This document shows positions 24,801 to 31,900 of a stretch of DNA of 64,000 nucleotides, piece by piece. The stretch covers positions 8,997,813 to 9,061,812 of the forward strand of contig NC_058165.1 of the NCBI RefSeq assembly GCF_020080835.1. The letters are read 5' to 3'. The stretch's first letter is position 1. Each line of letters starts with the position of its first letter. A program made the position numbers and the translations under genes. Below the pieces are notes generated by a model, which ran no database searches, was not told where the DNA came from, and saw only the letters and a list, made by a program, of their open reading frames with translations. This stretch comes from Cotesia glomerata (Eukaryota > Arthropoda > Insecta > Hymenoptera > Braconidae).

Positions 24801-25440
24801 CACTCCACGGGAAGTAAATAAGAAAGCCTCAGATCACATGTTTGTCAACCTCGGCTTCACCTCGGCCGACAATTACATGTGATCTGAGACATTTCTTACT
24901 TTACTTCCCTAGGTGTGTAATATACTATTTTTTTAATTTAATTTTAATGTTAAAAAAAAAACAAATCACTTTGAAATTCTAACAATTTTATTTGCTTCCA
25001 GGCGTAAGAAGAAATGTATCAGATACATGGGTGAGGGAGGAGATGGTGACGTTGAAGGTGACGGCGACGGTGAGGATGATCACTCGGAAGACAACTTAGG
25101 GAGCGTCGGAGAAGCGGGGACTCCTGAAGATGACGAGTCGCTGAGTAGTCCTGGTGGATTATCGGCGTTATCCAGTTTGGCGAGTCCTTCGTTGGTGCTG
25201 CCATCACCAGCGAGCTTGGCAAGTCCGTGTCCGTGTCCACTGACGCCTCCAGTGGCGCCCCAGTCGTCGATTTCGATGAATCATAACCCAGTGCCGGTCC
25301 CGCACCGTAATCCAGTGGGAACTAACCCACATGACATAAACAATCCGCTCAGCGTTAATCAATTAACTGGTCAGTGTATAAAGAGTGAAGTTAATCAAGC
25401 GCCCTCGGGTCCTTCTAATCCGGCGATCAGTGTTACGTAG
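9733..25440 (+). CDS. pan: Pangolin / TCF-LEF transcription factor (Wnt effector), gene span
   Basis: This HMG-box factor binds Wnt response elements in the nucleus, activates with beta-catenin/Armadillo and represses with Groucho. Exons seen: 9733-9880, 14638-14725, 15222-15317, 15386-15523, 18069-18151, 18340-18470, then 18893-19058 or 20573-20732, 22199-22268, and 25002-25440. All have GT-AG junctions and compatible phases, and they sum to exactly 453 codons including the stop. In order they encode a [23 protein letters not shown] segment, the [14 protein letters not shown] region, a Ser/His-rich linker, the HMG box ([20 protein letters not shown] onward), a basic tail, a C-clamp (Cys residues in [10 protein letters not shown]...[14 protein letters not shown]), an acidic/Ser-Pro tail, and a conserved [13 protein letters not shown] motif near the end, as in the fly protein. 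The N-terminal beta-catenin-binding exon is missing and presumably lies left of the window. Internal first, mutually exclusive and alternative last exons are listed separately. Confidence 0.95.
9881..14637 (+). other. pan intron, 4.76 kb
   Basis: I see no exon. There is a CpG-richer patch near 12960-13090 with repeated TGCAATTATCG-like words (12692, 13039), ATGATAATGA-type simple sequence near 13350-13385, and an isolated GCCGCCA (TCF helper-type word) near 14099. Conserved enhancer elements are possible but cannot be judged from one genome. Confidence 0.6.
14638..14725 (+). CDS. pan: pan exon: [15 protein letters not shown] segment
   Basis: Acceptor ccgcag, donor gtaagt. It encodes [20 protein letters not shown] and following residues ending in ASW, a hallmark TCF/LEF segment between the N-terminus and the HMG box. 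It enters after one base and leaves two. Confidence 0.93.
14726..15221 (+). other. pan intron, 496 nt
   Basis: AT-rich intronic sequence with no recognisable feature beyond the splice sites. Confidence 0.7.
15222..15317 (+). CDS. pan: pan exon: [20 protein letters not shown] segment
   Basis: Acceptor caacag, donor gtatgt. It encodes [20 protein letters not shown] followed by a Thr/Ser-rich end, collinear with other TCFs. The following intron is only 68 nt. Confidence 0.92.
15386..15523 (+). CDS. pan: pan exon: Ser/His-rich linker
   Basis: Acceptor tgcag, donor gtagct. It encodes [20 protein letters not shown], then an Ala/His-rich stretch ending in DHNHR. The phase (two bases out) matches the exon at 18069. 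Confidence 0.9.
17000..17007 (+). promoter_or_regulatory. Candidate TATA box for internal pan promoter
   Basis: TATAAATA about 370 nt upstream of the alternative start codon. A start near 17030-17040 would be expected. The surroundings are AT-rich, so chance is a real possibility. Confidence 0.25.
17166..17222 (+). other. Possible upstream ORF with clustered ATGs in the internal pan leader
   Basis: Five in-frame ATGs within 24 nt (ATG ATA repeats), then an 18-codon frame ending at TGA 17220-17222. If the transcript starts near 17030 this would be a strong translation brake on the 17371 start. It depends on where transcription begins. Confidence 0.25.
17371..18011 (+). CDS. pan: Alternative first coding exon of pan, replaces the usual N-terminus (213 codons)
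   Basis: ATG at 17371, with an in-frame stop just upstream at 17356. The ORF stays open to the donor g|gtacga after 18011, phase 2, exactly the phase needed for the acceptor at 18069. Joined to the downstream exons it gives 510 codons (stop included) with an intact frame. The start [17 protein letters not shown] contains P10-L-N-L-V, close to the CtBP-binding consensus PxDLS and followed by Lys-Lys. Ser/Thr/Asp-rich sequence follows, then a hydrophobic/Gln-rich stretch around [20 protein letters not shown]. The beta-catenin-binding domain and the central region would both be absent. The 57-nt intron (18012-18068) is a multiple of three and open, so its retention adds 19 residues without a frameshift. 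Expression is inferred, not shown. Confidence 0.72.
18069..18151 (+). CDS. pan: pan exon: pre-HMG linker
   Basis: Acceptor ttccag, donor gttagt. It encodes [20 protein letters not shown] and a Gln/Asn end, a low-complexity linker common to the long and internal-start isoforms. The following 188-nt intron contains the perfect palindrome GATGCGCGCGCATC at 18170-18183. Confidence 0.88.
18340..18470 (+). CDS. pan: pan exon: first half of HMG box
   Basis: Acceptor tttgcag, donor gtaaga. It encodes [20 protein letters not shown] through NQILGRR, the N-terminal half of the TCF HMG DNA-binding domain. It ends on a codon boundary, so the next exon must begin in phase 0, as both candidates do. Confidence 0.97.
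18471..18892 (+). other. pan intron with G-rich motif before exon 2a
   Basis: An AT-rich intron containing a striking G-rich block at 18731-18758 (several GAGGG words) ending in CGAGGGTGG (18750-18758), 134 nt before the exon. The same nonamer precedes the competing exon. Confidence 0.5.
18893..19058 (+). CDS. pan: pan mutually exclusive exon 2a: HMG box second half and basic tail
   Basis: Acceptor cacgcag, donor g|gtacca. It encodes [20 protein letters not shown], then [21 protein letters not shown], the canonical TCF/LEF form of HMG helix 3 and basic nuclear-localisation tail. Length 166 nt, phase 0 in and phase 1 out. If the donor is not used, the frame closes after GGTTFQC at 19078, which would give a short C-clamp-less isoform. 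Confidence 0.93.
19538..20209. mobile_element. TTAA-flanked non-autonomous DNA element
   Basis: TTAA sits on both sides (19534-19537 and 20210-20213). The inner ends form imperfect inverted repeats: GGACGTTCATGCGTGGG at the left and, on the opposite strand, GGACGTTCTTACGGTGGG at the right. At 672 bp with no transposase ORF it is a non-autonomous element. The TTAA target duplication suggests piggyBac-like insertion, but the terminal bases are not the usual CCC, so the superfamily is left open. Confidence 0.6.
19644..19879. mobile_element. Palindromic MITE, TA target site, nested in the TTAA element
   Basis: TA flanks (19642-19643, 19880-19881). Ends CACTGATAAAAAAAT and, inverted, CTCTGATAAAAAAAT. 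Much of each arm pairs with the other, including the repeated TTGAATCAAG word. 236 bp, non-coding. Relatives or fragments appear near 38930, 39740 and 49595. Confidence 0.65.
20573..20732 (+). CDS. pan: pan mutually exclusive exon 2b: variant HMG second half and basic tail
   Basis: Acceptor ctcggtag, donor g|gtaccc. It encodes [20 protein letters not shown], then [21 protein letters not shown], homologous to exon 2a but with a different helix-3 end and basic tail. Length 160 nt, phase 0 in and phase 1 out. Including both 2a and 2b, or neither, breaks the frame, so the pair must be used alternatively. The HMG residues are well kept, so this is not a decayed copy. Confidence 0.92.
20733..22198 (+). 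other. pan intron with simple repeats and a GC-rich hairpin
   Basis: Long ATT/TA-rich simple sequence (20800-20925, 21335-21375) and an isolated GC-rich structured segment at 21134-21195. A related word, GGGCGCCACATTGG, occurs near 21928. No exon is seen. Confidence 0.55.
21134..21195 (+). ncRNA. Compact GC-rich branched hairpin in pan intron
   Basis: ATGGGCGC at 21134-21141 pairs with GCGCCCAT at 21188-21195 (plus adjacent CAAT/ATTG), and an inner GGCGT-GATG-ACGCC hairpin sits between. It is a 62-nt structure in otherwise very AT-rich intron. It could be a structured RNA, a splicing element or a relic of a small transposon; the sequence does not decide. Confidence 0.3.
22199..22268 (+). CDS. 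pan: pan exon: first part of C-clamp
   Basis: Acceptor tttgtag, donor gtatgt. It encodes [20 protein letters not shown] plus KPC, the first three Cys of the C-clamp, which contacts GC-rich helper sites (GCCGCCR) beside HMG sites. Phase 1 in, phase 2 out, compatible with both the last exon and the alternative last exon. Confidence 0.96.
22269..23009 (+). other. pan intron, 741 nt
   Basis: AT-rich with no distinct feature apart from the acceptor of the alternative last exon (ttttggcag). Confidence 0.6.
23010..23199 (+). CDS. pan: Alternative last coding exon of pan, truncates the C-clamp
   Basis: Acceptor ttttggcag, in the phase required by the exon ending 22268. It reads 62 codons ([18 protein letters not shown]..., Gly-rich, then Asn/Thr/Ser-rich, ending QEPTYVNL) to TAG at 23197-23199. 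The product keeps three C-clamp Cys but lacks the KKKCIRY end, so helper-site binding should be lost. The GC-rich composition (unlike flanking intron), open frame and correct phase support it. No certain polyadenylation site was assigned. Confidence 0.6.
24373..24447 (+). pseudogene. tRNA-like sequence (tRNA-derived repeat or tRNA-Tyr-like pseudogene)
   Basis: TGGCAGAGCGG (24381-24391) matches the Pol III box A, and GGTTCATAACC (24427-24437) resembles box B. GACTGTAGA between them resembles a tRNA-Tyr anticodon arm (GTA). The acceptor stem does not pair well, so a functional tRNA is unlikely. A SINE head or decayed tRNA is the better reading. Confidence 0.35.
24706..24932. repeat. Two adjacent long hairpins upstream of the last pan exon
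   Basis: Hairpin 1 (about 24706-24793) pairs TTGCTCAACG-GGCAGAAAGCG with CGCTTTCTGCC-TTCGTTGAGCAA. Hairpin 2 (about 24791-24932) pairs AATAGTATACACTCC, GGGAAGTAAATAAGAAA and CTCAGATCACATG with their complements, around a loop rich in CCTCGG. It ends about 70 nt before the last exon's acceptor. Probably a small foldback transposon, though one copy cannot exclude a cis-regulatory structure. Confidence 0.6.
25002..25440 (+). CDS. pan: pan last exon: end of C-clamp and C-terminal tail
   Basis: Acceptor gcttccag. It encodes [20 protein letters not shown], an acidic stretch, a Ser/Pro-rich region ([18 protein letters not shown]), and the conserved [16 protein letters not shown] motif. It stops at TAG 25438-25440. 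The C-clamp's fourth Cys is in this exon. Confidence 0.95.
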
Positions 25441-28400
25441 CCCTGGATGGCCCCATGTGACAAGACTCTTCTACGATTCGGTGTCATCGGGGTTTATATT
25501 TTTAAATTTACTCGAAATGTAATGATAAAGATTAATGTTGTTCTCTACTTGTCTCAGTACTGAGCTTTTCTTCTTTTAATTTCTGCCCTGAAACTCAATT
25601 TAAAGAAATGTTCTTTATTCGAATTCCTTAAATTAAAATTTTTTTGTATTCTAAGAATTAATTTTTTATCTTAAATTTTTTTTTTGTTTATTTAAAAATA
25701 ATGAAATTCTAGTTTTAGTAAATTTTTTTTTACGTTATGAAAATTTTTTGAAGTGTAAAGCTTGATAGTGAAATAAGTAGATCACAAAATAATTATTATA
25801 AAAAAAATTATAAATAATTTTACTGTCCGGAATTGATAAAAATTCCGGAAAGAAAAATGAACGTACCAGTTAATTATATAAATATAGATTTATAATTAAT
25901 AAGTAAAATAATACAGATTAAGTTAGATAATAAAAACTGTAAAAAAAATAATACTCAGGACCAAGTGTCTAGCTGTATAATCCACCTCTCGACGCCTCGT
26001 GCAATTAATATTTAAAAAATGACAGTGACTGATTTTATTAAAGACAACTGGAGGTTGATTCTTACAGCTTGTAGTCCTTGTTATGTTGTGATGCCAATGA
26101 CTGATTGAGGTCATGTTCCTGTGCCAGGTACTATATTCTATTGAATTTATAAATTGAATTTAAAATTATGATTATTAGAGATAATTATTATTAATAATAA
26201 TAATAATATTATTATTAATATTGTAATTAATAATAATAATTTTTATTTAATATAACATAAGTTAAGAATTATTTTAAGTTAAATAAGGTTAAGGAATACA
26301 CGTGTCAAAATACCTTTTTCTGTATGTAATTTGTTATTTTTTTAAAAGTCTATACAGCGATTTTTAATTAGCTCGTAAGACAATTATTAATTTTTTATTT
26401 TATCACGTCGTTTATTTTTTTTAAGTATCGAGTCCTTTGCCTAAAAATGAAAATGAAGATGATAATGAGTAAAGAAGAAAACAATTGTAATAAGGCTTTT
26501 TATACTGACTATTTGATCTCCAGTTTTAAATAATTTTAAATTATAAATTCTAAGTGCATTTTGTTTGGATATTTTGATGAAATTTATAAATTTTATTAGT
26601 TCATTGTAATCGGAAGAAATGACTGTTATAGTTTTTAACCGTTGCTGAATTATGTTTGCAAAAAAAATTATGATTTTGTGTAATAGATTGTTATTTTTTT
26701 TTAATTTTAGTTCATGAAAAATGATGGTAATAAAAAAAAATAATTGGATATGAAATTGTGAATGGTTTTATTTGTTGAATATTGGCGACTGGTTTTCGCG
26801 ATTTGCTTCGTGCAGTTATTATTAATTAATAATTTTTTAGACTTTTATTGATTAACTTGTGTCAAAATAACCAATTTGTCTGGTTATCTGTCAAATTTTT
26901 ACTACAGTAGTATATTTTAACCCTACAAATTTTAATTTAGTCTGTGATTTAATTTTTCATGATAAAGAAACAAAATTATGGATGAATTACAATAATTATT
27001 GAGTAATTTTATGATTTTTTAGCAAACAATGATATTAAATCATAAAAATTGATATTTTGTAATTTTGTTCCGTCATAACCTTTTTATCTTACGTAAATGA
27101 CTAAACAATTGAATTAACCTCAAAATTAGTGAGAAAAATTTCCGTTATTTTGACTTGAGTGGAAATAATTTTAAATATTCCCTCCATTTCCTCATAAAGT
27201 TTTTTTTAATAATACTTGAAGAAAACAATCAATTTTTCCCAGCTAAATAATCTAAAAACGAACAAAAAAAATTGCATTAAAGGGCAATTAACCAAACAAC
27301 CAAAAAGGCAATAGAATAAAACCGATTATATAAAAAAGAATATAAAACAGGCAATGTAAATAAAAATACGTTTAAGATGCATTTATTGATGATGGGGAAA
27401 GTGCAATGGGGAATTTTATTAAAACAATTGTATACGGTAAAATACAAAAACTAATCAGATGACTGATAACCTAAAAATTTGTCACAATAAACCGAAAATC
27501 TAATGATATAAACGTGCCATAACATCATGCCAATATTACTGATAATAATTAAACTAAACAATTAAATTTGTTTTTTAAAAAACAAATATCTTTGTCTGTC
27601 AGACTTAGCATTTATCAAAAAACCGAAGGGTGTATTTTATTTTTTTATAATTATAATTATAATCATTAATTGTAACGCCAATATTTTTAAATGTTTATAC
27701 TTGACAATTGATGTAATAGAGGCCAAAATACTAGATAATAAATTGTTTTAAATTTATTTCTTCTTAACCGTAAAACAAATTTATTGATAAACAAAGATAT
27801 TAATGCACACTCCGGTGGGCATCAGTATGAATTTTTTTATATAAAATAAAATAATTATTCAAAGTACTGACAGACGCGAAGAAATAATGATAAATAATAA
27901 CAAAGAAGACTATTATGAAACAAATTAAATGTACTGATGTGTGTATGGATGCCCGCTAAAACTCTGTGATGCCAGTGACATTAGGCCGGAATTAAATTCC
28001 TCATAAATAATAAAACTTTAATTAATATAATACTAATTAATAACAATAATAATAAACAAAATAATAATTAATATGAGTACTGACACGATAATTAACCGCG
28101 GCCGTCACTTTAACAATGTAAACAATACAATAAGTGAGGTTAGAACGTAATCTATTGATTGCGTTTTTATCCCGAACAAAATGGCCTAGTGTAGTTCCAA
28201 GCGGAGAAAAATGAAACTAAAAGTAAAATAAAAAATGATATATTGTAAAACACGAGCCGTGTTATAATTTAGTGCCTCGAAACCCGAGACGGACATGAAT
28301 GGTGATAGTGTCTGGCTGGGTGTTTAGAGAGCGCTTTGTATTATATTGTAAAGTATATGATGATATGATGTAATGAGACAGTTATACTGCGTTGTACAGT

Positions 28401-28849
28401 GTTTTTTAAGTATCTAGTTTATAGTGTGTAATTGAGAAACTAAGAAAACAACTGCTAAAAGAATAATAAATAAAATAATAAAAATAAAACTATTAAAAAC
28501 ACACATTGTATTTACAATTAAATAAGTGATCTGTATCAAAAACACTAAATGAAGATAAATTCATTCTCATATAGCCTGTAATCCTACTTATGTAGATGCT
28601 AAAAAAGTGATTTGTGTCATAAATCTATTAATAAAATTAGAAATTTCAGATTATTGTACATTTTTAAAACGATTACTTTATTATTTTTATTCATTCATTC
28701 ATTTCTTCATTTTTTTTTTCTTTTTCTTCTTTAAAAGAATCCATAGTGTAGAATTTTGTTATAATTTTACAAGCCAAAAATATTTCTTTTGCTGTTAAAA
28801 ATTTATATTTAGGATATTTGCATAAAAATTAATAAAAAAATACCATAAT
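25441..28849 (+). other. pan 3' UTR and convergent intergenic region
   Basis: Very AT-rich. Several AATAAA-type signals are present on the plus strand, for example around 27315 and in the cluster near 28465-28490, so the transcript end cannot be fixed. No ORF of note. The next gene is on the minus strand and ends toward this region. Confidence 0.5.
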
Positions 28850-28871
28850 TTTATTAAAATATTTTTTTATT
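28850..28871 (-). other. Polyadenylation signals for the minus-strand 1708-aa gene
   Basis: AATAAA on the minus strand at 28866-28871 and again at 28850-28855, about 80-100 nt past the stop codon. Confidence 0.5.
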
Positions 28872-28949
28872 GTCCAAAAAAAAAGAATCCAGTACAAGAG
28901 ATAATTACAATAATGACTTGCCCCCCAACAATTAAAATTATTGTTCCAA

Positions 28950-31900
28950 TTACTTCGAAAAGAATGAAACGCTCTTTATATTCACAGCATTAATGGTATA
29001 AACACAAGGAACTCTATAATTACAATTACCAACAAAAATGCTCGCCAACCTCATTATACTCTCACACTTGGCTACACAAGCGCCACCTCCCCCGGCTTGG
29101 TCCTTCCTCTCGTCATTATCATTATCATCCACGTCATCAAGATAATAAGACCTGCCGAATTTGTCACACTCACTTGGATCGAACATGTAGAATTTACCAT
29201 AATGCTGCATAACTGCAACTGCTAAATTGCTGGTGTGAAGAATACCCGCGCAGTAGTTTTTGAAAAAAACTCCAAGTGCTTGAGCCAAGTCATGCACCAC
29301 TAGAATTCCCGCCGTCTCGTTGCTGCTAATACTGATGCTTACTCTAAAATCTCCTATAACGAAGCTATCTAACAATTCTTTAGCCAAAAGATTCCTCTTG
29401 TCAGATTCAGCATTTCTGATCCTTGCAGAATCTCGGTGCAGAACATCACCATACTTGACAATCACATCGACAAGTTCTAGCGTCCAAGTGCTTGGAACAT
29501 GAAGAACTGCCACTGCGTTTGCAACTGCAGCAATCGCAGTACTCTGGCACCCTCTGTATTTCAAGTCAAACCTAGAACTGTTCATATGAATGCTTCCTTT
29601 CAAGACACTCAGATCTTTGTCTAGAAAGAAAAATTCACTGGCAACTTTAACATCAACAGTCTGCATTGTTCCTTCCTCTACAAATGCTTGGAATCCCACC
29701 GGACCGGGAAGACTTTCAACAATCAACGTATTGACAATCACTCGAAAGATTTCGAAGCTTCCAAACTTATCTTCTTCATCAATATTCTCCAGAATAACAT
29801 CGTAGAGAGGTTCCAAGCACGCAAACCACATCACACAAGCAAATCCTTCTTCAGAAGGCCCAGAAATCTTCAAGCCCTGTTTGTTTCTGGGTCTAGGGTC
29901 CCAGAGAAAGTAGACACCATGTTCCATCCACATGGAAACCATGTAGCTGCCTATAACGAGGATTCCTGCACTGTTTCCTTCCCAAAACTGTTGGACCCCT
30001 TCTTGTAGCAACGGAAGCACTGCTTGAGAAGGCAAATCTCGGGTTTTTTTCTTTCCTCTAGCAGACTTCGGCTTCTTGGTCTTCTTCCCTTTTACTTCAG
30101 GCTCAGGAGGCTTGACCGCCACCAATCCTGCAACTGCAACTTCTACATCAGCCGTCAAAGCGTTGACACCAATATAAAACACTCGGACAACGTCTCCAGG
30201 CTTCATTTTGTCCTTGGTTACCTTCAGTGATTCTCGATGGAGCTTGTTTCCAATAACCAAGATTTCATCAAGAGTCTTCTTGGTCCAGGTTAGGGAGTTC
30301 TTTACAACGGCCATTGCAAGCGCTACCACGCAATTGGAAGCAGTTTGGCGGTTCCGGAGTGACGAAGGAAAGATATCGGAAGATTGGTCGATTCCTGCTT
30401 GAAGAATAGCTCTTGCTGGAGGGAGTTCCCGGTATGCATTCAGAGCTGGAAGATTAGAAGGACGTACCACTGAACTAGGGTCGTGTTTCCAAGGCGAAAA
30501 TTTGTTCCAATCAACCACATCTATCGCGTGGATTTCGTAGTCTTCCTCTGCGTCAACCAGTCCAGAGAGGTAAGCAGCCAACTGTTCGGTTGTCTTGAAT
30601 CTTAAGACCTTCACTTGATCACCAGAGTCAGCTGGGAACTTTGAACTCGGTAGAACAGCGAAGAAATCTTTAGTCTTCCAGATTCCGATGTTGACGTCTC
30701 CAAGCGTCAAAGCTCCGGAATTGAAGTTTTGGAAGAAGCTTTCTAAGCCTTCCTTCAAAGTCAACAAGGTGGAAGAAACTTTTCCAGATTCCACACAGTC
30801 GCGTATCGTCAAGTCTAGTCGTCGGTTGGACAAGAAAAATTCGGGAATCACTTGATTTACTCTAGGGTTGACAACAACACCAAGACGCTCTACTGTTTTG
30901 GTGTGAAGCTTATCAGCAGTCACTACCACTTCGTCGATGATTTCTTTGTTCCATAGCTTTGGCTCGTAGACTTTCGAAAATATCACTGCCATTGCAGCCA
31001 GAGCTGCTGTTTGGTTTCCGTGGTTTCCTGGAAGAAACTTTTCGTCGCTTAGGGACACACTCCCTAAAAGCTGCCAAACACCTTGAATAACCTTGGGGAA
31101 GTTGTACCAAAGCTCCTCATCGGACGTGGCCGGCTTAGGACGTTCATTTTTGGCTACCCGTGTTTCATACTCGCTTTCTAGGTTCACAGAATCCAGAACA
31201 ATGTTCCCAGCTTGGTCAAACATCGGCTGAATGTTTGTTGTCAGGGCTGCGATGTTAGTAAACCAGAAGACCGTTGGATTTTCCTTAGTTTCTTGATCCA
31301 ACCGTGGGCTGAACGTGAAGAAAACGTCACCCTCTTTCCAAATCGGCACCATAATTTCATTTTGCCGAAGAATCCCCGCAGTATTCCTGGCTAAGAACCC
31401 CTGGAGCATGATAACCAAGTTCTCCAAGGTCCCAGTAGCGTTTTCTTCCGCTTCGACACTAATTCTATTGACACCAATATCAAACTCTTCAATTTCACTG
31501 GGTAGGAGGTAAACTCTTTCCTCCTCTGGCAAGTTTTCAACGTTGTTTTCTGCAACCTTGACTCCTAACTTGACAATATCATCAACGACTTCCCTGGTCC
31601 ATAAGAAAGGACTGTACAGCTTGGTCATCCCTAATGTCACCAAAGCAACAGCAGCTTGGGATTTATCATCCAGATCAACAGATCCGTATAAACAAGCACT
31701 GTCTTCATCAAGTTCCACGAAATCACCCAAAGAAGGCTTCATAGGCTTCTGCTTGTCTGCTTCTATTTCTTCGGGAGTCATAGTCTCACTCATCTCCCCA
31801 ACTTGGAATGAGTGGATAAAAAACTCTCCAGAGCCCTCTTCATTTGCATGGATTCTCCGAGCTATTTCTTCAGGATCAATTGCACGAATCACACAAGCAG

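Larger units (their letters stand above)
23200..25001 (+). other. pan last intron (or 3' region of the alternative last exon)
   Basis: ATT-rich simple repeats (23440-23510), a direct repeat of CTGTGCTTTGGAAG (near 23768 and 23969) with associated TCAAAAACTGAACTTTCAA words, a tRNA-like stretch (24373-24447) and a double hairpin (24706-24932). Confidence 0.5.
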
